A DNA stretch of 64,000 nt from Sphingobacterium athyrii (GTDB lineage: Bacteria > Bacteroidota > Bacteroidia > Sphingobacteriales > Sphingobacteriaceae). A program made the position numbers and the translations under genes. Location: positions 248,001 through 312,000 of the forward strand of contig NZ_QCXX01000002.1 of assembly GCF_003071065.1 (NCBI RefSeq). Reading direction: 5' to 3'. The notes beneath the pieces are model-generated. The model saw nothing but the letters and a program-made list of their open reading frames with translations, did not search any database and had not been told where the DNA came from. Positions 1-10,359 of this stretch are shown one piece after another (within the stretch, counting starts at the first letter, position 1; every line of letters begins with the position of its first letter).

Positions 1-60
1 ATTGGTGCTTTATAAAATGGAATGATTATTTTTAGCCTATCCATTTCAATTATATTCCTT

Positions 61-3000
61 ATGATGCCATTGCGTATTTATATACTCTGGGTTTTTAGTT
101 CACTGATTACCTTTTCTATTTCTCATGCACAGGAAAAGAACTATCGTTTTTTACATCTGGATGTAAACGAAGGTTTATCGCAAGGGAGTGTTTTTGCTAT
201 TGAACAGGACCACTTGGGATTTATGTGGATCGGCACCCGTGACGGCCTGAATAAATATGATGGCCGCAAGTTTACAATTTATAGAAGCAATCCGCAGGAT
301 AGTCTTTCTTTAGAGCATAATTTTATACAGGCGATCACTGAAGACAAAAAAAAACGACTTTGGGTAGGTACAACAGGCGGCCTTAACTTATACAATCGTG
401 ATGCAGATAATTTTGCGCGGATCTCCTTGCCCGTAGTAGAGAGCAACAGTGGGAAGATAGAAGTAAATGTGCATCAGATTTTTCAGGATTCTAAAGACCT
501 AATTTGGGTCGCAACAAATGTTGGATTATATCGGATAAAAGAAGGAGCTCATTTGGAAGCTGAGCTTGTTTTTAATGAGATTACGGTAGAAGGGAGCAAT
601 GGGCGTTCGTATTTTAGGAATTTTAGAACAATCTACGAAGACGGGAAGAAAAGATTATGGTTATGCACAGATGATGCAATTGTACTCATGCAGTCAGCTT
701 CTAGAGGCGGCAATAGGTTGAAAGTGTTACGCACCTATTTCAATCAGAAAGGATTGATTAATAAAGTAAATCAGCGATTTCAGGCTGTACTGGAATTTGC
801 TCCCGGAGTCTTTTGGGTGGGAACAAAATATAATGGAATAAAAATAATCAATGAAAATACGGGCGAAGTATCTTCCCTAATGGGTCATGATAGCCAGACT
901 GCAAATTTAGCAAACCAAGATGTCCGTTCACTAAAGAAGGCTGATGATGGCAGCATATGGATTGGAACATTCAACGGTCTCTATCTGTATCGAAATGGAA
1001 AGTTATTATTTATACAGGCTGACGATAATAATCCCAATAGTTTAAGTAACAACTCTATTCGACCAATTTTTCAGGATAAAAGAGGTTCTATTTGGATCGG
1101 GACCTATTTTGGCGGAATTAATATCTATGATAAGGATATACCTAATTTTCAAAATTTTACCCATCAGTCCCGAAGAAATAGCTTGAGCTATAATGTTGTC
1201 AGTGCTTTTTTGGAGAATCCGAATGGAGAACTAGTCATAGGCACAGAAGGTGGTGGATTGAATTATTTTAACCGATATAATGGTTCATTTTTTAATGAAA
1301 GACACGATAAAAATAATGCTGGAAGCTTAAGCCATAACAATGTGAAATCTATCTGTCGCGATCGGGAGGGAAATTTATGGGTCGGTACCTATGATGGTGG
1401 ATTAAATTTGAGACGCAAGGGGCAGCAGGTATACGAACATTTTCGTTTTGATCCAAATGCGGCAAATGGGCTAGCTAACAATAATGTCTATGCGCTGTTG
1501 GAAGATCGCCAGGGCGATATTTGGATCGGAACATTTGGTGGCGGTTTGCAGGTACAGCGGAAAAATCAAAAATCCGGTTATTTCCAGACCTTCAACGTCG
1601 CCGGTAAACAGTTGAGCTCAAATATGGTCAGAGCACTCATGGAGGATTCCAGCGGTAATTTATGGATCGGCACTTCTAATGGACTAAATCTTAAAATAGC
1701 AGGTACCGATAAATTCATATCGTTTTTGAATCACAAAAATGACTCCCTTTCGATTAGTGGTAATGATATTATTAGTATTCATGAAGATAGAAAAGGACAA
1801 ATCTGGATTGGAACCTATATGGGAGGTTTAAATCGGTATCTACCCGAAAAGAAAGCCTTTAAGCGTTTCAATAAACAGAATGGTCTACCGATAAATAATG
1901 TTTTTGGTATTTTGAGCGATCTTAAAAACAAATTATGGTTGAGTACCAATACTGGGATTACCTGTTTCGATCCGCAAGCGGGGAGTGTTAGAAGTTATAC
2001 AAAAGTGGATGGCTTGCCGGGGAATGAGTATATTCAAAATGCAGCCACGATACTGCGCAACGGAAAATTCGCTTTCGGTAGTTTTTCCGGCTTTACCCTG
2101 TTCAATCCCGATAGTCTGAGTGTGAATAGTTATGTGCCGCCGATACAGTTTACTGATCTCAAATTGTTTAACCGTACTGTCAGACCTGACGTGGATGGCG
2201 TAATCGCCAAGGATATTTCCATGATTGATGAATTGGTGCTGGATCATAATCAGAATGTATTTAGCTTAGAATTCAGCGTGTTGAATTATGTCCATCCCGA
2301 AAAAAACCAATATGCCTATTATTTAAAAGGTTTTGATCAGGATTGGAATTACGTAACAAATCCGGTAGCAACCTACACGAATTTAGATCCGGGCAATTAT
2401 GAACTCTGGATAAAAGGATCTAATAACGATGGTATTTGGAATGATAAGCCACGGGTATTAAAAATAAGGATTCTCCCTGCGCCATGGAAAACATGGTGGG
2501 CCTATACCGGTTATTTTTTGATTTTAGGGTTTGTTGTATTTTTGATTATTCGTTTTTTTCATGGTCGAAATAAACTAAGACGCGACCTTTTGATTAGGAA
2601 GCTCGCTTCAGAAAAACAAGAAGAATTGCACGAAGCTAAACTGAATTTCTTTACAAATATCTCACATGAGTTCCGTACACCTTTGTCATTGATTATAGGT
2701 CCCTTGAACCAGTTGAAAACGGATCATTCCCTATCGGAGTACGCAAAAGAACATTTGGGATATGCCACACGGAATGCTGACCGCTTAATGAATCTGGTTA
2801 ACCAGCTGCTTGATTTTCGAAAACAGGAAGGTGGAAAAATGAAACTGAATTATCAGAAAGTCCTGGTCGCCGAATACCTTAAAAATGTTTTATTAAACTT
2901 CCATTTTATCGCAGAAAAGAATAATATCCAGTTTTTTCTCGAAAATAATATCCCCGTCGATTACAGGACAACGCTGGATCCTGAACAGTTTGAAAAAGTA

Positions 3001-4236
3001 CTTGTCAATCTAATCTACAATGCCTTTAAATTTACAGATAAGGGGGGACGGATAAAAGTACAAAGCGAATTGCAGGATGTTGGAGGTGATACCAGACTAC
3101 TTATTTCCGTATGGGATTCCGGTAGAGGGATTCCGGCAAAAGATATTCCCCATGTATTCGAACAATTTTACCAGGCAAATACCGACAGAATCGTCGCCAC
3201 CAGCAGTGGCATTGGACTTGCATTGTCACGATCCATCATCCATTTACATGGGGGCTTGTTAACTGTTGAAAGTAATATGGCAAAAGAAGCTCTGGCGTAC
3301 AATACTGTTTTCCGGATTAGTCTGCCACAGCAGAATTTGAGTATGGATACCTCAAGTACCACGGATCTTTTAACAGATATGGCTGAATCCGACGTGACCG
3401 TACACACGGATCAACAGGTGGATGATCACGACAAAAACGATATCGAGGCGGAGCACATAGCGGATGAAAAACCGGTTATTCTCGTTGCCGAAGATAATGT
3501 GGAACTCAGATGTTTCCTTTCTGAAAATTTACGCAAGAAATATGTGGTTTTAGAGGCCAATGACGGAAATGAGGCGCTGGCATTAGTTCATACGAGGCAA
3601 CCTGACATTATTATTTCTGATGTAACGATGCCCAATTGCGATGGGATAACATTGTTGCAGCAAATAAAAAATGATAATAGCACAAACCACATCCCTGTTA
3701 TTTTATTGACTGCCCGAACGGCAGATCCTTATATTACTGAAGCCTTTGAAGTTGGTACCGACGATTATATTACCAAACCATTTAGTATGCCACACCTGAT
3801 TCAGAAAATAGCCAACATTATACAGACAAGAAAACGTTTGGAAGAAAAGTTTGTGCAGAATTATCTGCTGGGAGGCCAGGGAACAGAGACAACCGAAAGA
3901 ACGCGTTTTTTGGATCAGGTATTGGGTATCGTGGAGGAAAACCTGGGCTGTGAAAACTTCGGTGTACAGGAATTGACGAAGGCAATAGGGGTGAGCCGAT
4001 CCGTTTTATACCGCAAAATAAAACAGCAAACTGGTCTCAATCTGGTCGAATTTATCAATATGGTCCGTCTAAAAAAGGCCGCCCACATATTAGTACACAA
4101 CAGCGAACTGAGTATCAGTGAAGTTGCCTATCAAGTCGGTTTCAATGATCCAAAATATTTTAGTAAGACCTTTAAGAAATTCTATAAAGAAAGCCCGCGT
4201 ACGTACATCGAGAAATTGAATGTGAAAGAAAATTAA
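61..4236 (+). CDS. Hybrid two-component system regulator (HTCS): propeller sensor, kinase, receiver, AraC output
   Basis: One-protein sensor-to-transcription-factor of the kind that controls polysaccharide-use loci in Bacteroidota. After a signal peptide ending near SHA-Q come many Reg_prop propeller repeats (WIGT..GL motifs), a Y_Y_Y domain (about residues 740-820, numbered from an ATG at 22), one membrane segment (about 827-847), a HisKA domain with the phospho-acceptor in FFTNISHEFRTP, a HATPase domain (NLIYNAFKFT, DSGRGIP), a receiver with the acceptor Asp in SDVTMPNCDG, and a C-terminal AraC helix-turn-helix (residues about 1311-1400). In-frame ATGs lie at 22, 61 and 64; 61/64 gives the more ordinary signal peptide. 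No SusC/SusD follows on this strand, so its target locus may lie upstream of the window or may be the one at 5-33 kb. The periplasmic ligand cannot be told from sequence. Confidence 0.95.
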   Translation: MMPLRIYILWVFSSLITFSISHAQEKNYRFLHLDVNEGLSQGSVFAIEQDHLGFMWIGTRDGLNKYDGRKFTIYRSNPQDSLSLEHNFIQAITEDKKKRLWVGTTGGLNLYNRDADNFARISLPVVESNSGKIEVNVHQIFQDSKDLIWVATNVGLYRIKEGAHLEAELVFNEITVEGSNGRSYFRNFRTIYEDGKKRLWLCTDDAIVLMQSASRGGNRLKVLRTYFNQKGLINKVNQRFQAVLEFAPGVFWVGTKYNGIKIINENTGEVSSLMGHDSQTANLANQDVRSLKKADDGSIWIGTFNGLYLYRNGKLLFIQADDNNPNSLSNNSIRPIFQDKRGSIWIGTYFGGINIYDKDIPNFQNFTHQSRRNSLSYNVVSAFLENPNGELVIGTEGGGLNYFNRYNGSFFNERHDKNNAGSLSHNNVKSICRDREGNLWVGTYDGGLNLRRKGQQVYEHFRFDPNAANGLANNNVYALLEDRQGDIWIGTFGGGLQVQRKNQKSGYFQTFNVAGKQLSSNMVRALMEDSSGNLWIGTSNGLNLKIAGTDKFISFLNHKNDSLSISGNDIISIHEDRKGQIWIGTYMGGLNRYLPEKKAFKRFNKQNGLPINNVFGILSDLKNKLWLSTNTGITCFDPQAGSVRSYTKVDGLPGNEYIQNAATILRNGKFAFGSFSGFTLFNPDSLSVNSYVPPIQFTDLKLFNRTVRPDVDGVIAKDISMIDELVLDHNQNVFSLEFSVLNYVHPEKNQYAYYLKGFDQDWNYVTNPVATYTNLDPGNYELWIKGSNNDGIWNDKPRVLKIRILPAPWKTWWAYTGYFLILGFVVFLIIRFFHGRNKLRRDLLIRKLASEKQEELHEAKLNFFTNISHEFRTPLSLIIGPLNQLKTDHSLSEYAKEHLGYATRNADRLMNLVNQLLDFRKQEGGKMKLNYQKVLVAEYLKNVLLNFHFIAEKNNIQFFLENNIPVDYRTTLDPEQFEKVLVNLIYNAFKFTDKGGRIKVQSELQDVGGDTRLLISVWDSGRGIPAKDIPHVFEQFYQANTDRIVATSSGIGLALSRSIIHLHGGLLTVESNMAKEALAYNTVFRISLPQQNLSMDTSSTTDLLTDMAESDVTVHTDQQVDDHDKNDIEAEHIADEKPVILVAEDNVELRCFLSENLRKKYVVLEANDGNEALALVHTRQPDIIISDVTMPNCDGITLLQQIKNDNSTNHIPVILLTARTADPYITEAFEVGTDDYITKPFSMPHLIQKIANIIQTRKRLEEKFVQNYLLGGQGTETTERTRFLDQVLGIVEENLGCENFGVQELTKAIGVSRSVLYRKIKQQTGLNLVEFINMVRLKKAAHILVHNSELSISEVAYQVGFNDPKYFSKTFKKFYKESPRTYIEKLNVKEN

Positions 4237-4253
4237 GAGAAATTGTATCGCAT

Positions 4254-4318
4254 AAAAAAAGGTTTTCAAACGGGGAGAATGAAAACCTTCAATAACCAAT
4301 TATAAACCTAAATTATGA
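4254..4318 (-). ncRNA. Putative small RNA, copy 1 (about 63 nt, promoter to terminator)
   Basis: Read on the minus strand, a TATCTTTG box (4331-4324) is followed by about 55 nt and then a strong hairpin with stem AAGGTTTTC / GAAAACCTT (9 bp), a 13-nt loop containing CTCCCC, and seven T residues: the layout of a stand-alone small RNA with its own intrinsic terminator. A second copy at 51007-51084 matches over 78 bp (including the -7 box) with a single mismatch, while the sequence upstream of the -7 box differs. No reading frame of note is present. It may belong to a known Bacteroidota RNA family such as Flavo-1; this was not tested. The transcript start is estimated from the -7 box. Confidence 0.6.
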
Positions 4319-4323
4319 TGATA

Positions 4324-4354
4324 CAAAGATAACTGTTTTTAAACTTATTCCAAA
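4324..4354 (-). promoter_or_regulatory. Bacteroidota-type promoter for small RNA copy 1
   Basis: On the minus strand TTTG (4354-4351), a 19-nt spacer, then TATCTTTG (4331-4324). This is an exact match to the Bacteroidota primary-sigma consensus TTTG-N19-TAnnTTTG. It points away from the MFS gene and into the hairpin-terminated unit. Confidence 0.65.
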
Positions 4355-4419
4355 AATAAAATAGCACCCTTATCGGAATGTGTGGCTTAAAATCTACAAT
4401 GTAGTTTTATCTGTTTATA

Positions 4420-5619
4420 TTACAGCCTATTCGTTTTAGCTAACTTACTAATGAAAAGAAGAGTGAGCAAGCCCAGTACCGCAAATAAAGCATAGCCCAG
4501 TCCGATTTCAAGCTGAGACGAAGGGTTGACCAAGCTGACAGTGCCATAACTTAAGGAGGATGTGACCAGGTAGGTAATTCCACCGACTAATCCGCCTGCA
4601 ATCCCCGCCGACAAGGGGAATCTGCCCAGACAATAACTGAAATAGTTGTTAAATATAAATCCGGCTGTACAATGGATGGCAAACGCAAAGAATGTCAAGG
4701 TATATAAATTTGCTATATAGGGAGAGACCACAATCATGACTAACACCAAGATGATCTGAATAAAATTTGCCATTCGCAATTTAGGGAGGAGGGCTCTTTT
4801 GATCAATGCTTTTCCAATAAAGCCTCCACACATCCAGGCCAATCCCATGATAAGCGATATGTACCCCGTCGTGATTGCCCCGTAACCCAATTGGTGCTCG
4901 ATGAAAAATGGACCACTAAGGTTATAAAACATAACAAGTCCATAAGATATCCCGCACATCAATACGCCGAACGTGAAGTCATTTGTCTTTAACATCATTT
5001 TAAATTCGCCGATAAGATAGCTGATGTGCAATGGTTTTCTTTGTTTGATCGTCTCTCCGGAGAAGATCAATTCCAGCACAAAAAGGATAGCGCTATAAAC
5101 GGCAAGAACCATAAAATTAGACCGCCATCCAAACTGTGTTTGCAGGTATCCGCCAATAAAAGGAGCAATAATAGGTCCGATCGACCAGACGATGGTCATA
5201 ATACTGAGGTAATGTTTGCGCTGCTCTCCTTCATACACATCCACAAAGTAGGCCCGTTTCGAAATCACAACGAACGCAGACAGAATTCCTTGGAGAATAC
5301 GCATACCGTAAATGACCCAGATATCATGTGTAGTTGCGGTTATCCAAAAACTAAGGACAAAGAGAAACAGTGAAATCAGATTAATTTTATATCGTCCCCA
5401 GGCATCTACAAGTGCGCCAGTGAAGAATTGTGCGACACCATAACTGATTAGAAACAATGAAAGCGTTAACTGGATGTGACCTTCGCTGAGACCGAGTTCC
5501 AGAGCCATTTGTGGCATCGAAGGTAGATAGATGTCGGTAGCAAGCCCTGTTATGGGAACAAGTGCAAAAGCCAGTATCGTCGGAATAAAAGATTGGCGGG
5601 GTTTAGCGTTTTTTTTCAT
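4420..5619 (-). CDS. MFS transporter, Bcr/CflA drug-resistance family
   Basis: Inner-membrane major facilitator of about 400 residues with twelve hydrophobic segments. The TM1 stretch GLATDIYLPSMP is the signature of the Bcr/CflA (bicyclomycin/chloramphenicol efflux) subgroup. The start is the ATG at 5619 (MKKNAKP); the longer frame back to 5715 adds a non-typical leader and is not favoured. A TATTTTTG box lies at 5643-5636 on the same strand, but its -33 partner is poorly spaced, so it is unclear whether the gene has its own promoter or is read from the SusD gene 147 bp upstream. In this setting it might export a breakdown product, but family membership alone points to general proton-driven efflux. 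Confidence 0.85.
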   Translation of the reverse strand: MKKNAKPRQSFIPTILAFALVPITGLATDIYLPSMPQMALELGLSEGHIQLTLSLFLISYGVAQFFTGALVDAWGRYKINLISLFLFVLSFWITATTHDIWVIYGMRILQGILSAFVVISKRAYFVDVYEGEQRKHYLSIMTIVWSIGPIIAPFIGGYLQTQFGWRSNFMVLAVYSAILFVLELIFSGETIKQRKPLHISYLIGEFKMMLKTNDFTFGVLMCGISYGLVMFYNLSGPFFIEHQLGYGAITTGYISLIMGLAWMCGGFIGKALIKRALLPKLRMANFIQIILVLVMIVVSPYIANLYTLTFFAFAIHCTAGFIFNNYFSYCLGRFPLSAGIAGGLVGGITYLVTSSLSYGTVSLVNPSSQLEIGLGYALFAVLGLLTLLFISKLAKTNRL

Positions 5620-5765
5620 CTTGATAATTTGTCGACAAAAATAATTCCATTGATGGAAACAAAATATATAGAATTCAAACAAATTATTGTGAAAATCAAA
5701 CAGCCTGTGCGGCAAACTTCCAGGATAGCAATGCTGGCAATGGCCAACATTGCTATATATGCGTT

Positions 5766-7241
5766 TTAATAGCCTGGATTCTGCTCAAGGATGGTCTTTC
5801 CGACCAGATCGATTTCTGTTTGTGGAATCGGGAAAAGATGCATATAATCTTTGGGTGATAACGTGACTTTCTGAGCGATTTGTGAGGAAGGATTGTAATT
5901 ACGTTCTTCGACCTTCATCACTGCCGTCATTTTTCCTTTACGGACCAAATCGTACCAGCGTTCGCATTCAAAGGCTAGCTCGATCTGTCGTTCATCGAGC
6001 AATGCGGTAACAAATTGGTCTTTTTGCGTCAGCTGATCAATGCTGTAGTTATGATTTTGATTTCCGAATGCCCTTTGACGTATTTTATTGAGTTGTGTTA
6101 TTGCATCGCCAAGTTTGCCGTTTTCATTCAGCGCTTCTGCATACAGTAAAATGATATCGGCCAATCGAAGAATGGGAAGATCCAATCCCGCTGCCAATGC
6201 CGTGTGTTTGACAATAAATTTGGAGGCATATGGAAAATAGATGGCATTTTGTCCACCTGATACTGCGGAAAAATAATTTGATTCAATCGTTTTGCGAAGA
6301 CGTTTATCATCAGTCTGAATCTTTTTATGTAGACTCCAGGAAGGGAGTGCAACCTCAGAACCACGGGACACCAAATTATAAATTCCGCCATTAGGAACAA
6401 ATGCTGTAGACAGGTCTTGACCGTTGGTACCGTCCGTATAGCCAATGCTGAAAAGAACCTCACTATTGTTCTCATTTTCCAGTGACCACAACTGATTATA
6501 ATCAGCGACCAGCGTATAATTATCTCCATAACTGGTGAAAAATTGTCGCAACACTGTCTCAGCGTTCGTCCAGTCTTTTTTTGCCACATATACTTTGCCA
6601 AGCAGTGCAAGAGCTGCTTCCTTACTTGCCCGATTTCTGGATAAAGCGGATTTTAACGGAAGTTTTTCAATCGCATCGTTCAGGTCCTGAATAATTTGAT
6701 CGTAAATTGCTTCCGTAGCACTTCTTTTGTATTGTCTGGCTTCGTCAATCGACAATGCTGTAAGTACTTTAGGAACAGCACCAAAAGTTCGGACCAGATC
6801 AAAATAAAATAAAGCCCGCATAAACTTAGCTTCGCCCAGATGTTGATTTTTTTTGCTCACGGTATAATCTTTAGGTTTGTCTATATTCGAAATTACGGCA
6901 TTGGCCCTAAAAATTCCCGCATAGCTTTCCTGCCAGAAAGTGGTCAGGATAGGGTTGGTTGGAGAGATGGCCAATGCATCTATTTCAGGAATACCCGCAA
7001 AACCGGTATTGGTTGATCCATATAAATTATCGGAACAAAGCTCCAGCAACTGATAATCATTTGGCTTCCGGCTTTGCATTTTAGCATAAATACCGAGGAC
7101 GGCTTTTTCCATATCGTTGGCATCATTGTAATAATTGATGTCTGTCAGTGATGATGGTGGAATTGTGTTCAATAATTCATCCGTGCAGCTGCCGAACAGC
7201 AAACTTGAAGCCAGTAGCAGGGTTGTTGTGTTTAATTTCAT
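5766..7241 (-). CDS. SusD/RagB-type nutrient-binding outer-membrane lipoprotein
   Basis: Surface glycan-binding lipoprotein that caps the TonB-dependent SusC channel. A lipoprotein signal with lipobox FGSC follows the ATG at 7241 (MKLNTTT); an in-frame GTG at 7250 adds only three residues. The body has the SusD tetratricopeptide-like helices and the usual C-terminal block (DLPILRLADIILLYAEALNE, then FECERWYDLVRKG and a closing LEQNPGY). It begins about 20 bp after the SusC stop and completes the leftward operon's transport pair. The ligand is unknown; it differs clearly from the second SusD at 18730. Confidence 0.95.
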   Translation of the reverse strand: MKLNTTTLLLASSLLFGSCTDELLNTIPPSSLTDINYYNDANDMEKAVLGIYAKMQSRKPNDYQLLELCSDNLYGSTNTGFAGIPEIDALAISPTNPILTTFWQESYAGIFRANAVISNIDKPKDYTVSKKNQHLGEAKFMRALFYFDLVRTFGAVPKVLTALSIDEARQYKRSATEAIYDQIIQDLNDAIEKLPLKSALSRNRASKEAALALLGKVYVAKKDWTNAETVLRQFFTSYGDNYTLVADYNQLWSLENENNSEVLFSIGYTDGTNGQDLSTAFVPNGGIYNLVSRGSEVALPSWSLHKKIQTDDKRLRKTIESNYFSAVSGGQNAIYFPYASKFIVKHTALAAGLDLPILRLADIILLYAEALNENGKLGDAITQLNKIRQRAFGNQNHNYSIDQLTQKDQFVTALLDERQIELAFECERWYDLVRKGKMTAVMKVEERNYNPSSQIAQKVTLSPKDYMHLFPIPQTEIDLVGKTILEQNPGY

Positions 7242-7260
7242 GATAGGCACACATTAATAA

Positions 7261-10200
7261 TTAAAAACTGAGATTTAATCCAAAGGTGTACACACGGCTT
7301 ATGGGTTCAGAGCCCACATTATAACCGGGCGTGCTGCTGATACCACCGACTTCACCACCCGTATAACCTTCAGGATTGTAGGCGTGAAAACCTTTTTTTG
7401 TCAACAAGAAAGCATTGTTTACCGAGGTAAATAGCCGAAGACTCTTTATGCCCATTTTTGAAGATAAATCTGTCGGGAAAGTGTACCCAAAATTGATATT
7501 ACGTAAAGCCAAAAAGGAGGCATCTTCGATGTAAAGGTCCGAATTGGCGTTAAAGCTTAGTTGGCTCAGAGACAAGGCTGGAGTATGGCCATCGCCAGGG
7601 TCTTGTGGCGACCACCAAGAGCCGGCAACCAGCGATTTTCTCATATTCCCCAATACAGAACCCTGATAAAACTGATTCTCGAAATTGTACATTTTTGATC
7701 CGATTACGGCCTGCAGGGTGAAAGAAAGATCGAAGTTGCGGTAAGAAAATGTATTGGTCATCCCCCAGTAACTTTTAGGCATAAAGTTACCAAGGATGCT
7801 GCGGTCGTCAGCTGTTATTTTACCATCTTTATTGATATCTTCATAAATGGGATTACCAAGCTTTTCGCCCGTCAGTTTCGGTAAACTGTTTAGTTGTTCC
7901 TCACTCTGGAAAACGCCAATATGTTTATATCCGTAGTAGGAAAACATCGGCTCGCCCACGCGAAGGAGCCAGTTCATACCATAGGAAATGGACGTCATCC
8001 TTTCATTGACACCGCCCAGATTAATCACTTTGTTGCGGTTGATGGAGAAGTTGAAATTTGTGTTCCACTTCAATTTGCCAATGAGATTTTTGCTGTTCAG
8101 ATCAAATTCGAAACCTTTGTTTTCGATTTCGCCAATATTGGATAGAGAGCTGGTAAAGCCGGTTGTACCGGGGATGGAGACTTGGTAGAGCAGGTTTTTT
8201 GTACGTTTACGGTAGTAGTCGGCGGTGATCGAAAGTCGATTTGTCCAAAACGACAGGTCAATGCCAAGGTCAAACTCATTGGTTTTTTCCCAGCTTAGTT
8301 TATTATTGCCAAAACTGCTTTGTGCTAGCCAGTTCTGTGTTTGATCATTTACCGTATATAATCCGCCAGTGACCAGGCCTAAATAAGCGAAATCGCCAAT
8401 GTTCATATTGCCTGAATTTCCTAGGCTTGCACGCAATTTAAAGTCTGAGATCAGATCTTGGTCCAGCATAAAGTTTTCTTTGCTAATGCGCCAGGCCGCG
8501 GAGGCTGAGGGAAACAGCCCCCATTTGTTATCGGGTCCAAACCGCGACGAACCGTCGGTACGGATGGACGCAGAGAGTAAGTATTTTTCTTTATAAGCGT
8601 AATTTGCACGTCCAAAATAAGAAATCATTCCCCAGACGGATTTTAAGGTATTGCTTCCGTTGGGATTGATCAAGGCATTATTTAATGTTTCAATTATATT
8701 GTTGTTGAATGTTCCGTTGACGGCCAGCAAATTGATATTTCGGCTTGTAGCTTTTTGGTAAGAAGCGCCTGCCATTAAAGAAACATCATGATGTTGAGCA
8801 AACGTCCTGTTATAATTTAACGTGTTTTCATTGAGCAGCGTGATGATGCGGGAATCTGCGGCATTGCCCGAGGAAAGTCCGGTATTGGATGCCCAAGAAG
8901 CCTGAAACTTATCCGTATTGTTGTAAAACATATTTGCATTCAGGGTCGTTTTAAATGTCAGGCCATCGAGGATTTTGTAGACGGCATAGATATTGCCCAA
9001 TGCACTGAGTGTCTGTCCCTGATTATTGGTTCCCATCAAGATTCCCATTGGGTTGGCTTGTGAGGATACGTTGAAGCCCCAATAATCACGTGCTTTAGGG
9101 TAGCTTCCATCCGGATTTTGGATCGCAACAAAAGGTGGGTATTTATTGTAGGAGTCCATTGTCAACGGGGAGGTGCGAGCTGACTGATAGGTTGGGTTGA
9201 GCATTGCACCGATCTGGAACCGTTCGTTGATCTTCGTATCTACGGAAGCCCGCATGCCATAACTCTTGAAAAAGGTGTTTAACAGCGTTCCCTGCTGGTC
9301 TTTATAAACTGCAGAGAGGTAATATTTAGTCTGTTCAGTACCCCCGGTTACAGAAAGATCATAACTTTGAAAAGGCGCATTTTTGGTTACTGCATTTTGC
9401 CAGTTGACGTCGTTACCATTCAGTATGTCCGGATTCACCTGGTAGCCTGCCGGGCGGCGTGAGTCCCCCCACAGTGGGAGGCTGGTATCGCCACCTACAT
9501 AAAAGTATTCCCGATTCTGATATTTAATAATGGTTTCATAATACTCTTGGCTGCTCATAAAATCGTCATGTAGGATAGGTTGTGACCATCCCGCCAGGAC
9601 ATTTGCACGTACAACGGGCTTGCCCGCTTTCCCTGTTCTTGTGGTAATGATGATGACCCCACCAGAGGCTCGTGACCCATATATTGATGCCGCTGATGCA
9701 TCTTTCAATACTTCGATGGATTCAATATCATTTGCATTGATATTGGACCAGCTCGCCCCGGGGAATCCGTCAACCACCAGAAGCGGATCATTTCCAGCAG
9801 AAATTGAGCCTATACCACGAATCCGTATGACGGGAGCGGCACCAGGGGTACTTCGGGTCTGCGAGATATTTAATCCTGGTAATCTAGCCTGAAGTGCGGT
9901 CTCCGGCCGTGCGCTTGGAACCTGGTCCAAATTTTTATTTTCAATTTTTGACACCGAGGCGGTTAGCGAGCTTTTTTTGATCGAACCATAGCCAATGACA
10001 ACGGTTTCCTCCAACTGGGTTGCCGCCTTGACTAGGGGGATAATAAGCGTTGGGGTACTGGTCAGGGCTACCCGATAGCTATCATATCCCACGGAGGTGA
10101 TGGTCAGGGAATCCCCCGGTGATGCCAAGAGCTTAAATTTTCCTTCGTTATCTGTTGAGGTGTACTTTCCGCTGGAGGTTCTTATGGTAGCTCCAGCTAG

Positions 10201-10329
10201 TCCAACATTAAGCTGCTTATCCTTGACCAAACCATCGTAGGTTATTGCTTGTTGGGCTACTGAAAACAGCGGGCTGGCGCCACATGTTGCGCAGAGCAAA
10301 AGGCAGGAGATATTGGTTAATTTTGCCAT
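7261..10329 (-). CDS. SusC/RagA-type TonB-dependent outer-membrane receptor
   Basis: Outer-membrane channel of 1022 residues. Order: signal peptide (to about residue 26), carboxypeptidase-regulatory-like domain (TYDGLVKDKQLNVGLAGATI), the VVIGYG segment preceding the plug, the plug with NDIESIEVLKDASAASIYGS, then a long beta-barrel ending in the aromatic-rich YTFGLNLSF. This is the standard SusC pattern, paired with the SusD that follows. It imports oligosaccharide or another large ligand in a TonB-dependent way. It lies 30 bp downstream of the DHDPS-family gene, so transporter and enzymes are probably co-transcribed. Confidence 0.96.
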   Translation of the reverse strand: MAKLTNISCLLLCATCGASPLFSVAQQAITYDGLVKDKQLNVGLAGATIRTSSGKYTSTDNEGKFKLLASPGDSLTITSVGYDSYRVALTSTPTLIIPLVKAATQLEETVVIGYGSIKKSSLTASVSKIENKNLDQVPSARPETALQARLPGLNISQTRSTPGAAPVIRIRGIGSISAGNDPLLVVDGFPGASWSNINANDIESIEVLKDASAASIYGSRASGGVIIITTRTGKAGKPVVRANVLAGWSQPILHDDFMSSQEYYETIIKYQNREYFYVGGDTSLPLWGDSRRPAGYQVNPDILNGNDVNWQNAVTKNAPFQSYDLSVTGGTEQTKYYLSAVYKDQQGTLLNTFFKSYGMRASVDTKINERFQIGAMLNPTYQSARTSPLTMDSYNKYPPFVAIQNPDGSYPKARDYWGFNVSSQANPMGILMGTNNQGQTLSALGNIYAVYKILDGLTFKTTLNANMFYNNTDKFQASWASNTGLSSGNAADSRIITLLNENTLNYNRTFAQHHDVSLMAGASYQKATSRNINLLAVNGTFNNNIIETLNNALINPNGSNTLKSVWGMISYFGRANYAYKEKYLLSASIRTDGSSRFGPDNKWGLFPSASAAWRISKENFMLDQDLISDFKLRASLGNSGNMNIGDFAYLGLVTGGLYTVNDQTQNWLAQSSFGNNKLSWEKTNEFDLGIDLSFWTNRLSITADYYRKRTKNLLYQVSIPGTTGFTSSLSNIGEIENKGFEFDLNSKNLIGKLKWNTNFNFSINRNKVINLGGVNERMTSISYGMNWLLRVGEPMFSYYGYKHIGVFQSEEQLNSLPKLTGEKLGNPIYEDINKDGKITADDRSILGNFMPKSYWGMTNTFSYRNFDLSFTLQAVIGSKMYNFENQFYQGSVLGNMRKSLVAGSWWSPQDPGDGHTPALSLSQLSFNANSDLYIEDASFLALRNINFGYTFPTDLSSKMGIKSLRLFTSVNNAFLLTKKGFHAYNPEGYTGGEVGGISSTPGYNVGSEPISRVYTFGLNLSF

Positions 10330-10359
10330 AATTTAGTTTGTAAAGTAGTACGCAGTAAG

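Noticed and set aside
5026-5373. A 115-codon plus-strand frame inside the MFS gene, and similar frames inside the SusC, SusD and WG genes
   Set aside because: All lie opposite or out of frame within long, well-supported genes and show no domain of their own.
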